From Bretschneidera sinensis (Eukaryota; Streptophyta; Magnoliopsida; Brassicales; Akaniaceae), in contig CM043698.1 in assembly GCA_023935145.1 (NCBI GenBank), positions 33,513,001-33,577,000 on the forward strand: DNA of 64,000 bases, read 5' to 3'. Below, one piece after another: positions 46,154 to 58,498 of the stretch; the stretch's first letter is position 1; every line of letters begins with the position of its first letter. The translations under genes and the position numbers were made by a program. The notes below the pieces were generated by a model. That model searched no databases. It was not told the origin of the DNA and worked only from the letters and a program-made list of their open reading frames with translations.

Positions 46154-46701
46154 CTGCTCAATGTTATATCCAGGGCTTGCGTCATTGGAGACTGTTAAAA
46201 CCCTATCAAACAGATCCAAGCAATTCCCAACGGCGATATCAATAGTCTCCCCAAAGATCCGATACCTCCCTTCACTATATGCAATCACCCCACCACTCAC
46301 ATACAACACAACAGGATCATCTGCCCCAGTCACAGTTCTCCCCATCTCAATATGTGCCACACAGTGATTCACTGCAACAATGGGCTTCTTCCACAGCTGT
46401 GAAAGAACCCGGACAACAACAGCAGAAACCTGTAGTGGTGCTCCCATGCCAGGGCCCTTGGTGTAACAGAGGCAGTCAATGTCATCTGGAGTTATATCTG
46501 GGTGGTTTTCAAAGCAGATTTCATCAATGGAAGGATATGCTGGAGATGGTGTTGGGCAGTTTCTCGAGGAAGGAATCCATGCCCCGGTGGGGTAATGTAG
46601 GTGTGGCATGGGTTTGATAGAATGGTGCCATCTAAAGTTACAACTCCAACACCAATCTTGTTGGCTGATCCCTCAAAACCAAGGGCTTTCATTTTCTTCA
46701 T
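46154..46701 (-). pseudogene. OSGEP: OSGEP/Kae1 (tRNA N6-threonylcarbamoyladenosine synthase) first exon, broken
   Basis: The family forms t6A37 on ANN-decoding tRNAs as catalytic part of the KEOPS complex. This exon opens [20 protein letters not shown] and keeps [28 protein letters not shown] and the metal-binding HCVAH. Lesions: a two-base insertion near 46493 shifts the frame after KTTQI; the SGGNTQ loop lacks Asn-Thr-Gln (near 46290); and CLDRFARV reads CLDLFDRV. The exon ends at GYNIEQ with a gtatat donor, so it derives from the intron-bearing gene, not a retrocopy. No later exon is seen, though the family has about 350 residues. A functional copy must exist elsewhere, because this gene is essential. 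Confidence 0.85.
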
Positions 46702-47600
46702 CTTTTAAGCAGACACTGTGGATGTAAACCAAAACTAAAGATAAGACAGCTTCAACTGGATGATCCTACGGGCAGAATGAAGAATAAACATAACAATGAC
46801 AAGCACGCAAATTTGGCTTGCGCTCAAATTAGTTTTTAGTTTCGCAAAACCAACAATCAGAAATGCATTAATTGAGAACAATGAACCATCATGTGCAATT
46901 GTGCACAAAACCAGCTGGCCATATCACCCGCAGGTGGTGAGACCGAAAAAAAATACTTTATGACATCATATGATGTGACCATAAAAAGGAACACCCCTAC
47001 CCCAATTCAATTCTCAATTCTAATAGCAAATAAAGGACCCTCTTATTTGAAATTAAAACTAGCAAAAATTCCCTCTGTACAGAATCATCGTATGATATGA
47101 CCATAAACAGAAAATTCAAACAGATTCTCCAAAAAAATCCAAATTCAAATTCATGTGCATCAAAGAAACTAACTTTAACTATCTCCCCCTATCAAAATCT
47201 AAATCACAATATCCCAGAAAGAGCCAAATATCTAAGCTGTTTTTCTATTCAGTGACAAACACTTAGAACCCACAAATTACTTATTTTCTCAGACTGTCAG
47301 ACTAATAATCAAAAGACATGGAGCCAAGAATGACTATCATTTCTATATAACCTAATAACTGAACCCCGATACCATGAACAAGAACATGTAGATTGGAAAC
47401 TACTACGTGAACTCACAAAACTATAATTTTTCGCACACAGAATTGACCAGAAGATATTCTTCCTCTCAAAGAATATTACATTACTTAGTGGCTAACATGC
47501 GCTTCATCATGATTCTGATGAGAAGCAAACTCACACGTCAATGGAGCTCAGTGCTGCCTGCAATAAGGAAAAGAAAAAAGAACAAATACAGTTCATAATA
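46702..47600. other. Upstream of the OSGEP remnant; no gene supported
   Basis: AT-rich with balanced patches; short open frames at 46891-47100 and 47407-47598 resemble nothing known. It may contain 5' UTR sequence of the OSGEP relic. Confidence 0.45.
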
Positions 47601-47945
47601 TGTGATACAGCCTAAAAACACATGCCCAATGAAAACGCGACACGTGGACAACCTTAGATCAAAACAGCGGGATGGACAGCTTCAAACCGAAACAACGAAG
47701 CAACACGCGGACAATATTGGGCCACACAGCAGGACCTCCAGGTATGCGCATCAAAAGGGGATCAGATCCTAAACCTAAAAAACGAACACCGCCATTCCTG
47801 CACCTTTAAAACTCCATATTAATAAAGGTATCGGAGTGCCTTCGGAGGCATCTCCCTCCGACGACTCCTTAACTTCTCTATTTCCTGTGCAGGTTCCCAA
47901 GACCCGACCTTCAACTAAACAGCATGTTTTTGGCAGCAACAATAT
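47601..47945 (+). mobile_element. Solo LTR with primer-binding remnant, Tat-type
   Basis: Opens TGTGATACAGCC and runs to aaacagca at 47924, then gtttttggcagcaacaat, the LTR/primer-binding junction also seen at 12267. The tail (gactccttaacttctctatttcctgtgcaggttcccaagacc) is homologous to the LTR tails at 12200-12267 and, loosely, 17493-17543. No gag follows; an A-rich run does. Confidence 0.68.
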
Positions 47946-49671
47946 GTAAAAAAAAAAAACAAAACAAAACAAAACAACTATCAAACAAACAAAGTTTCTG
48001 TTTTGTGTTTTAAGTTCCTTGATTTAGCAGCCATGATTTGTGTACTGTTCTTTGCCTGGAGTAAAATTTTACCTTATCCGAAAAAAAAAAATCAAAATTC
48101 AAAACAAAACATTGCAATGATGAAAAACTTTCCCTACACTTCCTCAGCAGCCGAAAGAAACATGATAATCAGAAAATTAAGGTTAACCTAACTTGATGTG
48201 ACTCTACAGGAAGATTAATTATCTGTTAGCAAATTTAAGGGGAAGTAGTACTAAGAGATGGAATACTTACACTCTGTGTCACCGAGCTTTCAAATTCATG
48301 GTGATTTCAGCTCAAATAGAAAACCAGGCACACACAGGTGATTTAAATTTGGACCCAAAATACAACTTCACCCTGTTAAGATAAATGGGTTTTTACCAAA
48401 TCATACTGTATATTTAGGGTTTATCTCAATAACGACCATGTATGACACAATTTCTTGGCGGTTACTTCAAGTATATTTCAAATACTTTTTTCTATAAATC
48501 ATTTTAGGAACTAATGGAAGTAGTATCCGTGAAAAATATTTTTATTAAGTTTACGATGATATTAAATGTTTCACTATCAAATTAAAAATATTCAAAATCA
48601 AATTTATTAATATGGTGTTTAATTTCAACATAAACTAAACTTTAATTTCAATTTTTAAATAGGTAGAACCGTAATCTTAAATTAATAAATGGTGAAAACA
48701 AGCTTTACTTACAATTGATCAAAATTGTTTTTTTTCAATGTGAAATACAAATTCTCTAACAAAACGAAGTATTTGACACAATCTTTTCAGTGGCGTGATT
48801 ATATCAATTAGAAGTATGAGATAGTAAATGAATCTAACGTCTAAAATACATGGTGATTTTTATAAGAAAAAATAGCTCTAAAATAAACAAATCCAAACAA
48901 AATATGAAACTTTAAAAGAAAAATAGGTTATGTGCAAATTTGATCCTTAAATTTTGAAGTAATTATAATTTGGTCTCTTAAAAAGTTTCAGTTGAATCAT
49001 TAAATTCACATTTTATCTACAATCTAATCTTTTCTCACGATTTTATATATTAGAACATATATAATTCTCATAACACCTAATAATATTTTTTCATCGTTGC
49101 TGATGAAAACTAACACTAATCTTTAACAAATACAATTATTGTTCTTTATATCAGATTCGTGAGAATTTTGCTTGATCTAACCGATGAAATCATGAAAATT
49201 GACCACGTGACTAGCCTATAAATTTACGAATTCAATTAAATCTTTTTTAGTAATTAAGTTTAAAAATAAAAGAAAAAAAGAAAGACGAAAAAAGGCAAGT
49301 GTAAGGACTAAATTTACACTTAACTCAATAAATTATTTTATACTTTTTCTGTTTGGGTGTTCACTTTTCTTTTGTGCGGGTTTTGTCATCCAATTTGTGT
49401 CTCTATATATATATATATATATAGCAATTAGAATAAATTCCACAATCTGTTTGAGGTTATTGAACAAGATTCTTGAAACAAGTGATTCTACATCCTTTAT
49501 TTATTATTTTTTTTGCTTGGTTAGACTTAGGCTTCATTTGGCTTACCTTATTACAACACTAAAAGCATTCATTTATCTAAATACTTGCAAGGTGCACCTA
49601 TATCATAAATAAAGTGGCCAAAAAAACAATCCTAGAAAAAGCAATTCTACTAAATCAATGTTCAGAACAGA
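47946..49671. other. Intergenic, no gene supported
   Basis: AT-rich, with an A/CAAAA-rich run at 47946-47980 and a short TA microsatellite near 49405. No coding pattern recognised. Confidence 0.5.
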
Positions 49672-49821
49672 CTACATAAAAGGAGGATCAAAAATAGAAC
49701 ATTCGAAATGGAAAACACCATCATGACCTCGCTTGGCAAGAAGATCCGCCAATTGATTTGCCTCATGGTGAGTAATGAAGAAAAAACTCGATTTTGATAC
49801 AACAAGTGATTTGGGAACACT
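49672..49821 (-). pseudogene. C-terminal piece of a plant RNase H-like (RVT_3-type) domain
   Basis: Reads SVPKSLVVSKSSFFFITH, then HEANQLADLLAKRGHDG and a stop after DPPFM. The pattern 'EAN--AD-LAK-G' closes the RNase H-like domain of many plant LINE-type and orphan RNase H proteins. Only the end is present here. Confidence 0.5.
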
Positions 49822-50439
49822 ATCCTTAAAAGGTCAATTTTCGATCGTCTTTGATATTGTGCGAGAAGAAGACAGCTCTCACTGGTTCATGAGCCTCTTT
49901 TTTTAGTAGTTTGATTTTTTGAAATGTGTCTTTTATCTGATATGTTCATGATTAAGAGACAGAGATAGTTAAGAGATTCTTTGAGATTTTATATTGTGCT
50001 AAAATGGATGTGAATAAAGAGGATTTGGCTATGTGAAGGTTTAAATTGAAAAATTGCTTTGAAATAAAATATTTTTATAAGATTCTCCTTGGTGGGAGTT
50101 TCATCGAATACTATCTTTAACTTCTCTTATAACGCAATTTGGTGTCTTTGTATCTTGAAGAAAGTAAGGTTTTTTCTTTTTTTGGGAAACTTCTAGAGAG
50201 AAAATTCTTACTATAGACAATTTAAAAAAAAATGTTTGTTAATAGGTATTACACTTGCAAAAGTCGCGTGAAATGAGAAGAAGTGTAAAGTGTTTGATGG
50301 ATTATAAAAGTCTATAAAAATAATTAGAGATAATTAGTTTAATATCCTTAATTTTTCGTTTAAATAATTTTATTTTAAAATAAAATAGATATTTTAAATT
50401 GTCTCTCTTAATGTTTTTTTAATACGATTTTGCTTATCA

Positions 50440-50650
50440 ACAAAGAAAAAAATAAACGATTTGCCTCACGGTATATATGAGATAATCTGTAATTATCAAA
50501 TCTTATGAGTAACATGCAGTCATTAAGAATGGTGCATCGAGCTCAATTTCAATCCTGCAAATACATAAATCACAAGCCAAAAAAAGCCCATCTGCAAAAA
50601 ACCGAAGCTCAACCATGACACTAGATCCACGATCAAGTTGCGGCTAAAAC
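50440..50650 (-). pseudogene. N-terminal piece of a plant RNase H-like (RVT_3-type) domain
   Basis: The minus strand reads VELRFFADGLFLACDLCI and RIEIELDAPFL, then a stop, then YREANR-like text near 50465. This is the middle of the same domain family as the piece at 49672-49821. The two are about 620 bp apart, in the right order, and meet at the EAN motif; either an insertion split one domain or two relics lie side by side. Confidence 0.4.
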
Positions 50651-51231
50651 CCCCAATTCAAAGATTTCTCTCATCTCTAATAAGCTTTAGGCCCTCTTGA
50701 GCAAGTCAGTTAGGACTAGCTTTCAGGATAGTTTGTTTAAAATTCCATTTTTAGCCATTTTTAAATTAAAGTAAAACCTGAAAAGTAGTTGCTTTTGGGG
50801 AAAAAAAAAAAGAAAACAAAGGTTAGGCTTTGTGGCTTATGACCTATAGGCTACTTTGAAAAAAATGTAAAATTCTTGAATTATCCTTGGATGGCAAGAA
50901 AAACAACACCCATTGCACTAAAAAAACCTCACTCAATTATAAATTTGAAATTAATTTTCTCCACCTTAAATTTCATTAGATGCAATTACAACAATAAAAT
51001 CATTATGATTAAATTATTGATATTATTATTGTTTTATTGTTATTAATATTATTAATTTTTTTATTACAAATTATAAAGCCAACTCGATGAAGAAATTTCA
51101 TTTAAGTGTCAAAAAGATAATTTTTATTGATATGCATTTTTTATAATTTCAAAATTTAAATGATAATTTTAACTTAAAAGTGGGGTATAAATAGGTTTCA
51201 ATAAAAAAAAATGTAGGGTATGAATATTATG
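50651..51231. other. Intergenic, no gene supported
   Basis: AT-rich flank of the copia element with no motif. Confidence 0.5.
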
Positions 51232-52403
51232 TGTTGACCCCATATTTATTTTGATAATGACAAAACATATTAGTGTGTTAATTCTCTTTATCTAGTCTTA
51301 TTTCGATTTTAAGGATAAAAGAACGCACGTTAGAAGCAATGCGCGATCAATAGAGCCTTGAAGTATTTCTAAAGGCTTAGAAACAAAGTAAGAGATTACT
51401 AGTCTAGTAAATATTAAATTCTTTGTTAATATCTCTCTCCTAGATCAATTATGGCTTAAAGATTAAAATGTTTTTAAGCAAAACCAAAGTTTTCTTCAGC
51501 CTATAGTCAACTATAGAGAACCGTAGCCAACTATAGATTTCTGTAGTCAACTACAGAAGGGCACATAACCTTGCTGTAGTCGACAACACATTGCTTGGTC
51601 GACTACAGGGCCCCACGGTTTTACTTTTTGTTTTCAATTAAAGTTGTAGTCGACTACATCTTTCTGTAGACGACTGCATGACCTACATGATGCTTTATTT
51701 TCATTTTTAAAAAGGTTGTAGTCAACTACACCTTGTTGTAGTTGACTACGCCAAGTCTTGTAACGACTATTTTCAATAAAAATCTTGCGCGAATCAGTTG
51801 TATTTAATGCTCAAACGGTCATATTGTGTTTGAATTGGCTGATTGGAGTTTTTGCTATAAATACCCAGCCATTATAAGCTTCAACAACCATCTTGAACAT
51901 TATACAAAATATTTATTGCAAGAATCAAGCTTCAATTTTATTATTGAGCCATTGTTGAGCTTTAAGCTTTAGAGAGAGAAACTTTCTAAGTTGTAAGCAT
52001 TTATTGTACACTCTCTCTTATTCCAATCTATTCATTCCTTCTCAAAGTGAAAATGAGTTGGTATAACTTTTAGAGTGTTTAGGCATTAAATATTTCCTTG
52101 TAACTTCCTTGTGGAAAAGATATTTGTAAGGTTTTAGCAACACCCATGATGTTGCTTGACTATCATTAGTGAATTGCTTCAAGGAGGTTCCTTGAAGAGA
52201 GTGGGCGTAGAGTTGGAGTGATTGATATTGTCAAACCATTATAAACAGAGTTTGCATATTCTCTTCCTTTACTCCTTTAATTTTAAGCAAGTTATTTATT
52301 GTTTGCTTTAATTGATTAAATTGTTAAAATTTGCTTGTTAATTGCAAAAAAAAAAATTAAAAACCCAATTCATCCACCTCTTGGGTTTGTACCTCGATCT
52401 ACA
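51232..52403 (+). repeat. 5' LTR of the copia element
   Basis: 1172 bp with a TATA box (gctataaatac at about 51856). Upstream of it, 51500-51750 holds about nine imperfect copies of the palindrome tgtagtcgactaca (some with caac or ttgac cores). Their place before the TATA box suggests U3 regulatory sites, which is an inference. Confidence 0.92.
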
Positions 52404-52458
52404 ATTGGTATCAGTGCCATGTGCTCAATTTTAGGCTTAGAATCCTTGAGTTGATCCA

Positions 52459-54413
52459 ATGGGTTCAAATGGTTATACCGAAGGTCATTCCTATACTAGA
52501 CCTCCTTTGTTCAATGGCACAAATTATAATTATTGGAAAAATATAATTAAAATCTTTGTTGAATGACAAAATTATAATTTGTGGAGAATCATTGAAGAAT
52601 AGCTTAGATTTCCTACCAATGAAATAACTATTAGAGAAATCACTCGTACAATGTCTAAGCTCAAATCAGAGTTTGATGAAGGTGATTATAGAATGATATC
52701 TCTAAATAATAGAGCTACTAGTATACTATATTGTGCTTTAGATATAAATTAATACAATAAAATTTCAGCATGTGTTTCGGCTAAAGAAATATAGGACAAA
52801 CTTTAAATTACTTATGAGAGCACCAGTGAAGTTAAAAAATTAAAAAAAATGCTAGTGTCCGAGTATGAATATTTTAAAATGTCCCCTAACGAAAAATTTT
52901 CTGAAATGCACTCCCGCTTCACTACTATTGTTAATGGTTTAAAGTTTCCTGGTAGGAACATTGAGGAGTTAGAGCTAACAAATAAGATATTAAGATCTTT
53001 GCCATCAACTTGGAAAACAAGAAGACAGTTATAACGGAGGCCAAAGATCTAGACAAACTTGATGTCGAAACCCTTATCAGGTCATTATTGACATAAAAGA
53101 TGGAAGAAATGAATCTCGGTGTCAATAATGATGAGATGAAGAAAAAGAAAGTGATTGCTCTCAAAGCTTCCACAAGCAAGAAAGCGGAAAAAAAAAAGAG
53201 AAGAAGTGGATGAGAGTAGTGAAGAAGATGGTGAAATGACACTCATTACCAAAAGGTTTCATAAGTTCTTGAAGAAAATCAAGAAACCTTACATAAAAGA
53301 TTCCACTCCAAAAAGAGAACCTATTGTGTGCTATGGTTGCAAGAAGCCTGAACACATTAAGGCTGATTGTCCAACAACAAATAAACCATAAAAGAGCTTC
53401 AAAAGGAAGGCTATGTTTGCAACCACTTAGAGTGATGATGAAGAAGAATAACTTTTGGATAACGACGTCGGATATGAAGAAATTGTCAATCTTTGCTTAA
53501 TGGCGACTGATGAAGATGAAGTAACGAATTCTTCCCTCACTAATAACAATGATAATATTGTTAGTAGTAGTGAAGAATTGATTGAGGTAATTAACGAAAT
53601 GCATAAAGAATTAAAGAAATTTGATTCTAAAAATATTGCTCTCAGAAAGGAAATCTCATATCTTTCTAAAGAGATGGAAAGTCTAAAAGAAGAAAAAGAA
53701 AAACTATCTTTTATGCTTTATAACTTATCATAATATTTCTTGAAAAATGAAAATGATGATATATCTATGCCTATTCTTGGAAAAGAAAAACTAGATGAAG
53801 TGTTATTTTGCAAAATAATGAATGGAGAAATATCCGGTTTGGGTTATTCTCCATTAAGCAAACAAAAATCAAAAGAGACATAATTTGTAAAAGCAACATG
53901 TGTGGATGAACCTTCCATTTCTAAAGCCTCTAGCAATGTTAAGAGTTTTCCTTTAAATTTTTTTAGTAAACCTAAGAATACAAATTTCAATTCAAATACC
54001 TATGCTAGAAATAGAAATCCTAGAAACACCTATGCACATATGTATGCTCATCCTATAAATACAAATGCTAGGAATACTCAATTTAAGAAACGCACATGCT
54101 AGGAATGCATATCCTAGAAATAACTATCATGCATATCCTAGAGATAACATGTATGTTCATAACTCCAATGCTAGAAACATGTATCCTAGGAGTGCTCATC
54201 CAAGGAAGAATAGACATACATATTCAAAACATCATAGAAATTTCTATGACTATCATCCTAGGATCATGCATCATTAACATATCTATAATTATAGAGCTTC
54301 TTATAATGTTAAGAAAGTATGGGTCCATAAAAGAGCTGTATTTTCTAAGAATAACCCCAAAGAACCCAAGAAATTTTGGGTACCTAAGAGTGTTATTGTG
54401 TATCCATATATAA
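52459..54413 (+). pseudogene. Gag region of the copia element
   Basis: Opens MGSNGYTEGHSYTRPPLFNG (ATG 52459), a typical copia gag start with W-Y-W--I-like text, then stops near 52563, 52603, 52750 and 53032. The UBN2-type core (SEMHSRFTTIVNGLKFPG, LTNKILRSLP) and a CCHC knuckle (CYGCKKPEHIKADCP, about 53331) remain. A spacer at 53980-54280 holds repeated Asn/Arg/Tyr/Pro-rich short units (NARN, YPRN, HPR). Confidence 0.82.
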
Positions 54414-54419
54414 TGTAGA

Positions 54420-55550
54420 TATGTCCCCACACCAAAGAAAAAGGTAAATATTGGTACCTTGATAGTGGATGCTCAAAGCACATGACCAGTGATCAAAGTA
54501 TGTTTAAAGAGTTAACTCTAAGGGATGGTGTACACGTTACCATTAGAGATAACACTAAGATAAAGATTATTAGGCATGTCAAAGTGGGCAAAAATTCTTC
54601 AACCATTGATCATGTTTTGTATGTGCAAGGTTTTAAGCTAAATTTACTTAGTATTAGTCAATTATGTGACAAAGGCAACAAATTCATATTTGAATCATCT
54701 CATTGTCTAGTAATAGACATCAAGAGTAACAAGATTAAGTTTGTTGGCCATAGACATGATAATGTCTATCTAGTTGATTTAAAATCTTTACCTTCATAAA
54801 GTGAAAAACATTTTCTCGCTTTTAGTGAAAACATATGACTATGACATAAAAGGCTTGGCCATGTGAACATAGATTTACTTAAAATTCTTTCAAGAAAATA
54901 TTTAGTTATTGGCCTTCCCAAAATCAAATTTGAAAAAGACAAAGTTTGTGATGCTTGTCAAATGGAAAAATAAATTAAAGTATCTTTTAAATCCAAAAAG
55001 ATGAGTTCAACCTCTAGACCATTAGAGCTTCTACATATGGACTTGTTTGGTCCAATAAGCACCATTAGTCTAGGTGACCATCAATATACTCTTGTTATTG
55101 TTGATGATTATTCAAGATATACCTTTGTTATTTTTATTGCTTATAAGGATGAAGCCTATAAAGGTTTTGTGAACTTTTGCAAAAATGTTCAAAATGAAAA
55201 AAGAATTTCTATCTCAAGTATTAGAAGTGATCATCGAAAAAAAAATTGAAAACCAAACTTTTTCAAAATTTTGTGATGAAAATGGAATTGATCACAATTT
55301 TTCAGCCCCCATAACTACTCAACAAAATATTGTTGTTGAGAAGAAAAATAGAGTTCTAACAGATTTTGCTAGAACCATGCTTTGTGAAAATAGTTTACTA
55401 AAATATTTTTGGGTGGAAGCCGTAAATACTTCTTGCTATGTTTTAAATAGAGTAGTAATTAGGCTTATACTTGATAAAACTCCATATGAACTATGTTTTG
55501 TCATTATCAAAATGCTTCATCTTGATTTGTTTGAGGTTGACTTTGCTTAA
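54420..55550 (+). pseudogene. Protease and integrase region of the copia element
   Basis: Protease: YLDSGCSKHMTSD (54455 on), with the Asp-Ser-Gly core usual in copia. GAG-pre-integrase: RLGHVNIDLLK and CDACQMEK. Integrase core: PLELLHMDLFGPI, YTLVIVDDYSRYTFV, and after a frame change FCDENGIDHNFSAP and GVVERKN-like text, here VVEKKNRVLTDFARTML. It ends at FVIIKMLHLD, where RT would follow. Confidence 0.87.
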
Positions 55551-55651
55551 GGTTAACAATGAGAGTAGATACATCCACTACTGGAATAAAATTTGCATTA
55601 TCATCCACTCTTGGTTGTAAACGATTTTGTCATCATAAAAAAAGGAAAGAT

Positions 55652-56848
55652 TGTTGACCACACATTTATTTTGATAATGACATAACATATTATTGTTCTA
55701 ATTCTCTTTATCTAGTCTTATTTCGATTTTAAGGATAAATGAACGCACGTTAGAAGCAATGCGCGATCAATGGAATCTTGAAGTATTTCTGAAGACTTAG
55801 AAGCAAAGTAAGAGATTACTAGTCTATTAAAGAATAAATTCTTTGTTAATATCTCTTTATGCTCCTAGATCAATTATGGTTTAAAGATTAAAATGTTTTT
55901 AAATGATTTTATGCAAAAACAAAGTTTTTCTTCAGGCCATAGTCAACTAAAGAGAACCATAGCTAACTACACTTTGTTGTAGCCAACTACAGATTTCTGT
56001 AGTCAACTACAAAAGGGCACATAACCTTCTTATAGTCAACTACACATTGCTTAGTCGACTATAGGGTCCCATAGTTTTACTTTTTGTTTTCAATCAAAGT
56101 TATAGTCAACTACATCTTTCTGTAGTCGACTGCAAGACCTACCTGATGCTTTATTTTCATTTTAAAAAAAGTTGTAGTTGACTACACTTTGCTGTAGTCG
56201 ACTACGCCAACTCCTGTAAGAACTATTTTGCATAAAATCTTGCGCGAATCAATTGCATTTAATACTCAAACGGTCATATTGTATTTGAATTAGCTGATTT
56301 GAGTTTTTACTATAAATACTCAGCCATTACAAGCCTCAACAACCATCTTGAACACCATAGAAAATATTTATTGCAAGAATCAAGCTTCAATTTTATTATT
56401 GAGCCATTGTTGAACTTTAAGTTTTAGAAAGAGAAACTTTCTGAGTTATAAGTATTTATTGTACAGTCTCTCTTGTTCCAATCTATTCATTCATTCTCAA
56501 AGTGAAAAAAGAGTTGGTATAACTCTTAGAGCGTTTAGATATTAAACACTTCCTTGTGGAAGAAATATTTGTAAGGTTTGGGCAACACCCGTGAAGTTGC
56601 TTGACTATCATTAGTGGATTACTTTAAGGAGGTTCCTTGAAGAGAGTGGACGTAGGGTAGTAGTGATTCCGATATTGCTGAACCACTATAAACGGACTTT
56701 ACATATTTTCTTCCTTTACTTATTTAATTTCAAGCAAAATATTTATTTTTGCTTTAATTAATTAAATTGTTAAAACTTGCTTGTTAATTGCAAAAAGTTT
56801 TTTAAAAACTCAATTCACCCCTCTTTTAGGTTTGTACCCCAGTCTACA
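55652..56848 (+). repeat. 3' LTR of the copia element
   Basis: 1197 bp, colinear with the 5' LTR with many substitutions and small indels. It carries about ten copies of the same palindromic motif (55935-56212) and the TATA box at about 56311. Confidence 0.92.
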
Positions 56849-57557
56849 TTATATATTCTCGTATGATATTTTTAACATGTTAAATGATTTCTTGATTTGG
56901 ATCCATCCTTTCTACCCCTTATCATATGAAAAAGGGACATTATGAAAAAATAAAATAAAAAAGCAAGACTTAGACAAAGTTTGTAGAGTTCTTTTTAAAA
57001 TACTCTTATTATTTTCAAAAATAAAATTCAAGATCATATTTTATTATTTAATAAAACTTATGTTATAGATCAAATATACTTCAAGATTTTAACCAAAAAT
57101 TATTTTTTATATAATATAATTCACATTTCATCAACGGTTTGAAACTTATTAAATGTTGTAAAAAAAAACCCAGAGATTAAATCGTAGGTTAAAATTTATT
57201 AAAACATTTTGATTTTTTGTAATTTTAAAATTTCATGAATGTGTGTTAGATGATAGATCACGATAATTAATTTTATTGTTGTAAAAATGAAATTTTTTAA
57301 ATATAACTCCACAAAATAATGTAAAAAACGTCATATAAGTTTTACCAAGTTTTTTTAAAAAATCCTTAACATTTGTGAATTAAAAAAGTGACTAGAGAGA
57401 GTGTCATATTTATGCGGACATTTTTTTTTGAAGAGGTATACATAAAAATTTATAATTGTTGAATCATAAATGTCTAAATTAAATCCGATTACAGTTTCAT
57501 ACATCATATTTATTAATTCACCGAATCAATATCCGAAAGATTATACTACTATTCATG
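56849..57557. other. Intergenic, no gene supported
   Basis: AT-rich sequence between the copia element and the next element; no motif. Confidence 0.5.
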
Positions 57558-58120
57558 GTTGTAAATTTCGTTCGTTTCGATCAACGTTCCGGTTTCAGCA
57601 GTAAACTAAAATGGATTATCTCTATATTTTATTTCATTTTCTGTTTCAATTTGTTTCAAATTGTTTCAGCCGAAATATATCATTATATGATTTTTATTTA
57701 TTTTTTGTCTTTTACTTTTTCTCATTGGTTTAAATTTGTTTTCACATGATTTTTATTTTGACAATGACACTTTTAATTAAGTTTAAAAGTTTGGTATGTA
57801 AATGCTAAACATTTTTAGTTAATATTATTTTAGATTAATAGTTCTTAAAATAACATGAATTTGGTGTTATTTTGTGTTAGTATTTGAATTTTGGATTGCA
57901 ATTATGATTTGATTTTGATTAGTATATCATATTTATCATATTGTGTTTGAATTATGATTATTTTATTATAATATGTACCTATAATTGTATATATATTTTT
58001 AAAATTATGTAATTTAATATGAATTACTTGAAAATGATGTGAAATCCGAAATAAAACACCGAAATAAATTGAAATCAAAACATTTATTTTAATAGTTAAA
58101 ATAAATATGAAATTTACAAC
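57558..58120. mobile_element. Short DNA element with inverted ends (hAT-like?)
   Basis: Left end gttgtaaatttcgttcg, right end cgtat-less tatgaaatttacaac, inverted over about 12 bases. AT-rich interior without transposase. No convincing target duplication. The ends resemble non-autonomous hAT families, but this is weak. Confidence 0.4.
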
Positions 58121-58498
58121 TTTTGTGCTACTCCGTTTGATTCAAGATATATGATGGGCCCCTCTTTCCATCTGTATGTCCAGTTCCCACTGATTTCAAT
58201 CTCAATTTTCGATGTTCATCACAGACAGAATAATTGAGAAAGGAATCAGTGAGTTCACTAGACTGACCAAAAACGACGTCACTTAATAAGTTTAACCCCT
58301 CAAAAACGCGCCATTCAGTCGGAACCACAAATTCTACACGGCACCGTTTCCTTTTAAACTCCGCTTCGAAATTAAAATTCAGAGCACGGAACGCACAAAT
58401 CATCTTCTCATTTCCACCAGAGGATACAAGTTTCCCCCTAGAGAGAGAAACAGAAAGAGCATTTCTAGAGAGAGAAAGAAACTCGAAACCAGGAGAAA
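58121..58498 (+). promoter_or_regulatory. Promoter and 5' UTR of the calmodulin-like gene
   Basis: Composition changes to balanced GC with a GA-rich leader (agagagagaaac, gagagagaaagaaac) directly before the ATG. No clear TATA box was identified. Confidence 0.5.

Larger units (their letters stand above)
51232..56848 (+). mobile_element. Ty1/copia LTR retrotransposon lacking RT and RNase H
   Basis: Both LTRs are present (51232-52403 and 55652-56848), each with tgttgacc... and ...ctaca ends and flanks ttatg/ttata as a possible 5-bp target duplication. PBS ttggtatcagtgcc (52405 on) matches the initiator Met-tRNA type. The polypurine tract aaaaaaaggaaag sits just before the 3' LTR. The inner part has gag, protease and integrase in the copia order, but ends in integrase at 55550 and reaches the 3' LTR only 100 bp later. 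RT and RNase H are missing, so the copy is non-autonomous, and stop codons break what remains. The two LTRs differ at many sites, so the insertion is old. Confidence 0.92.
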
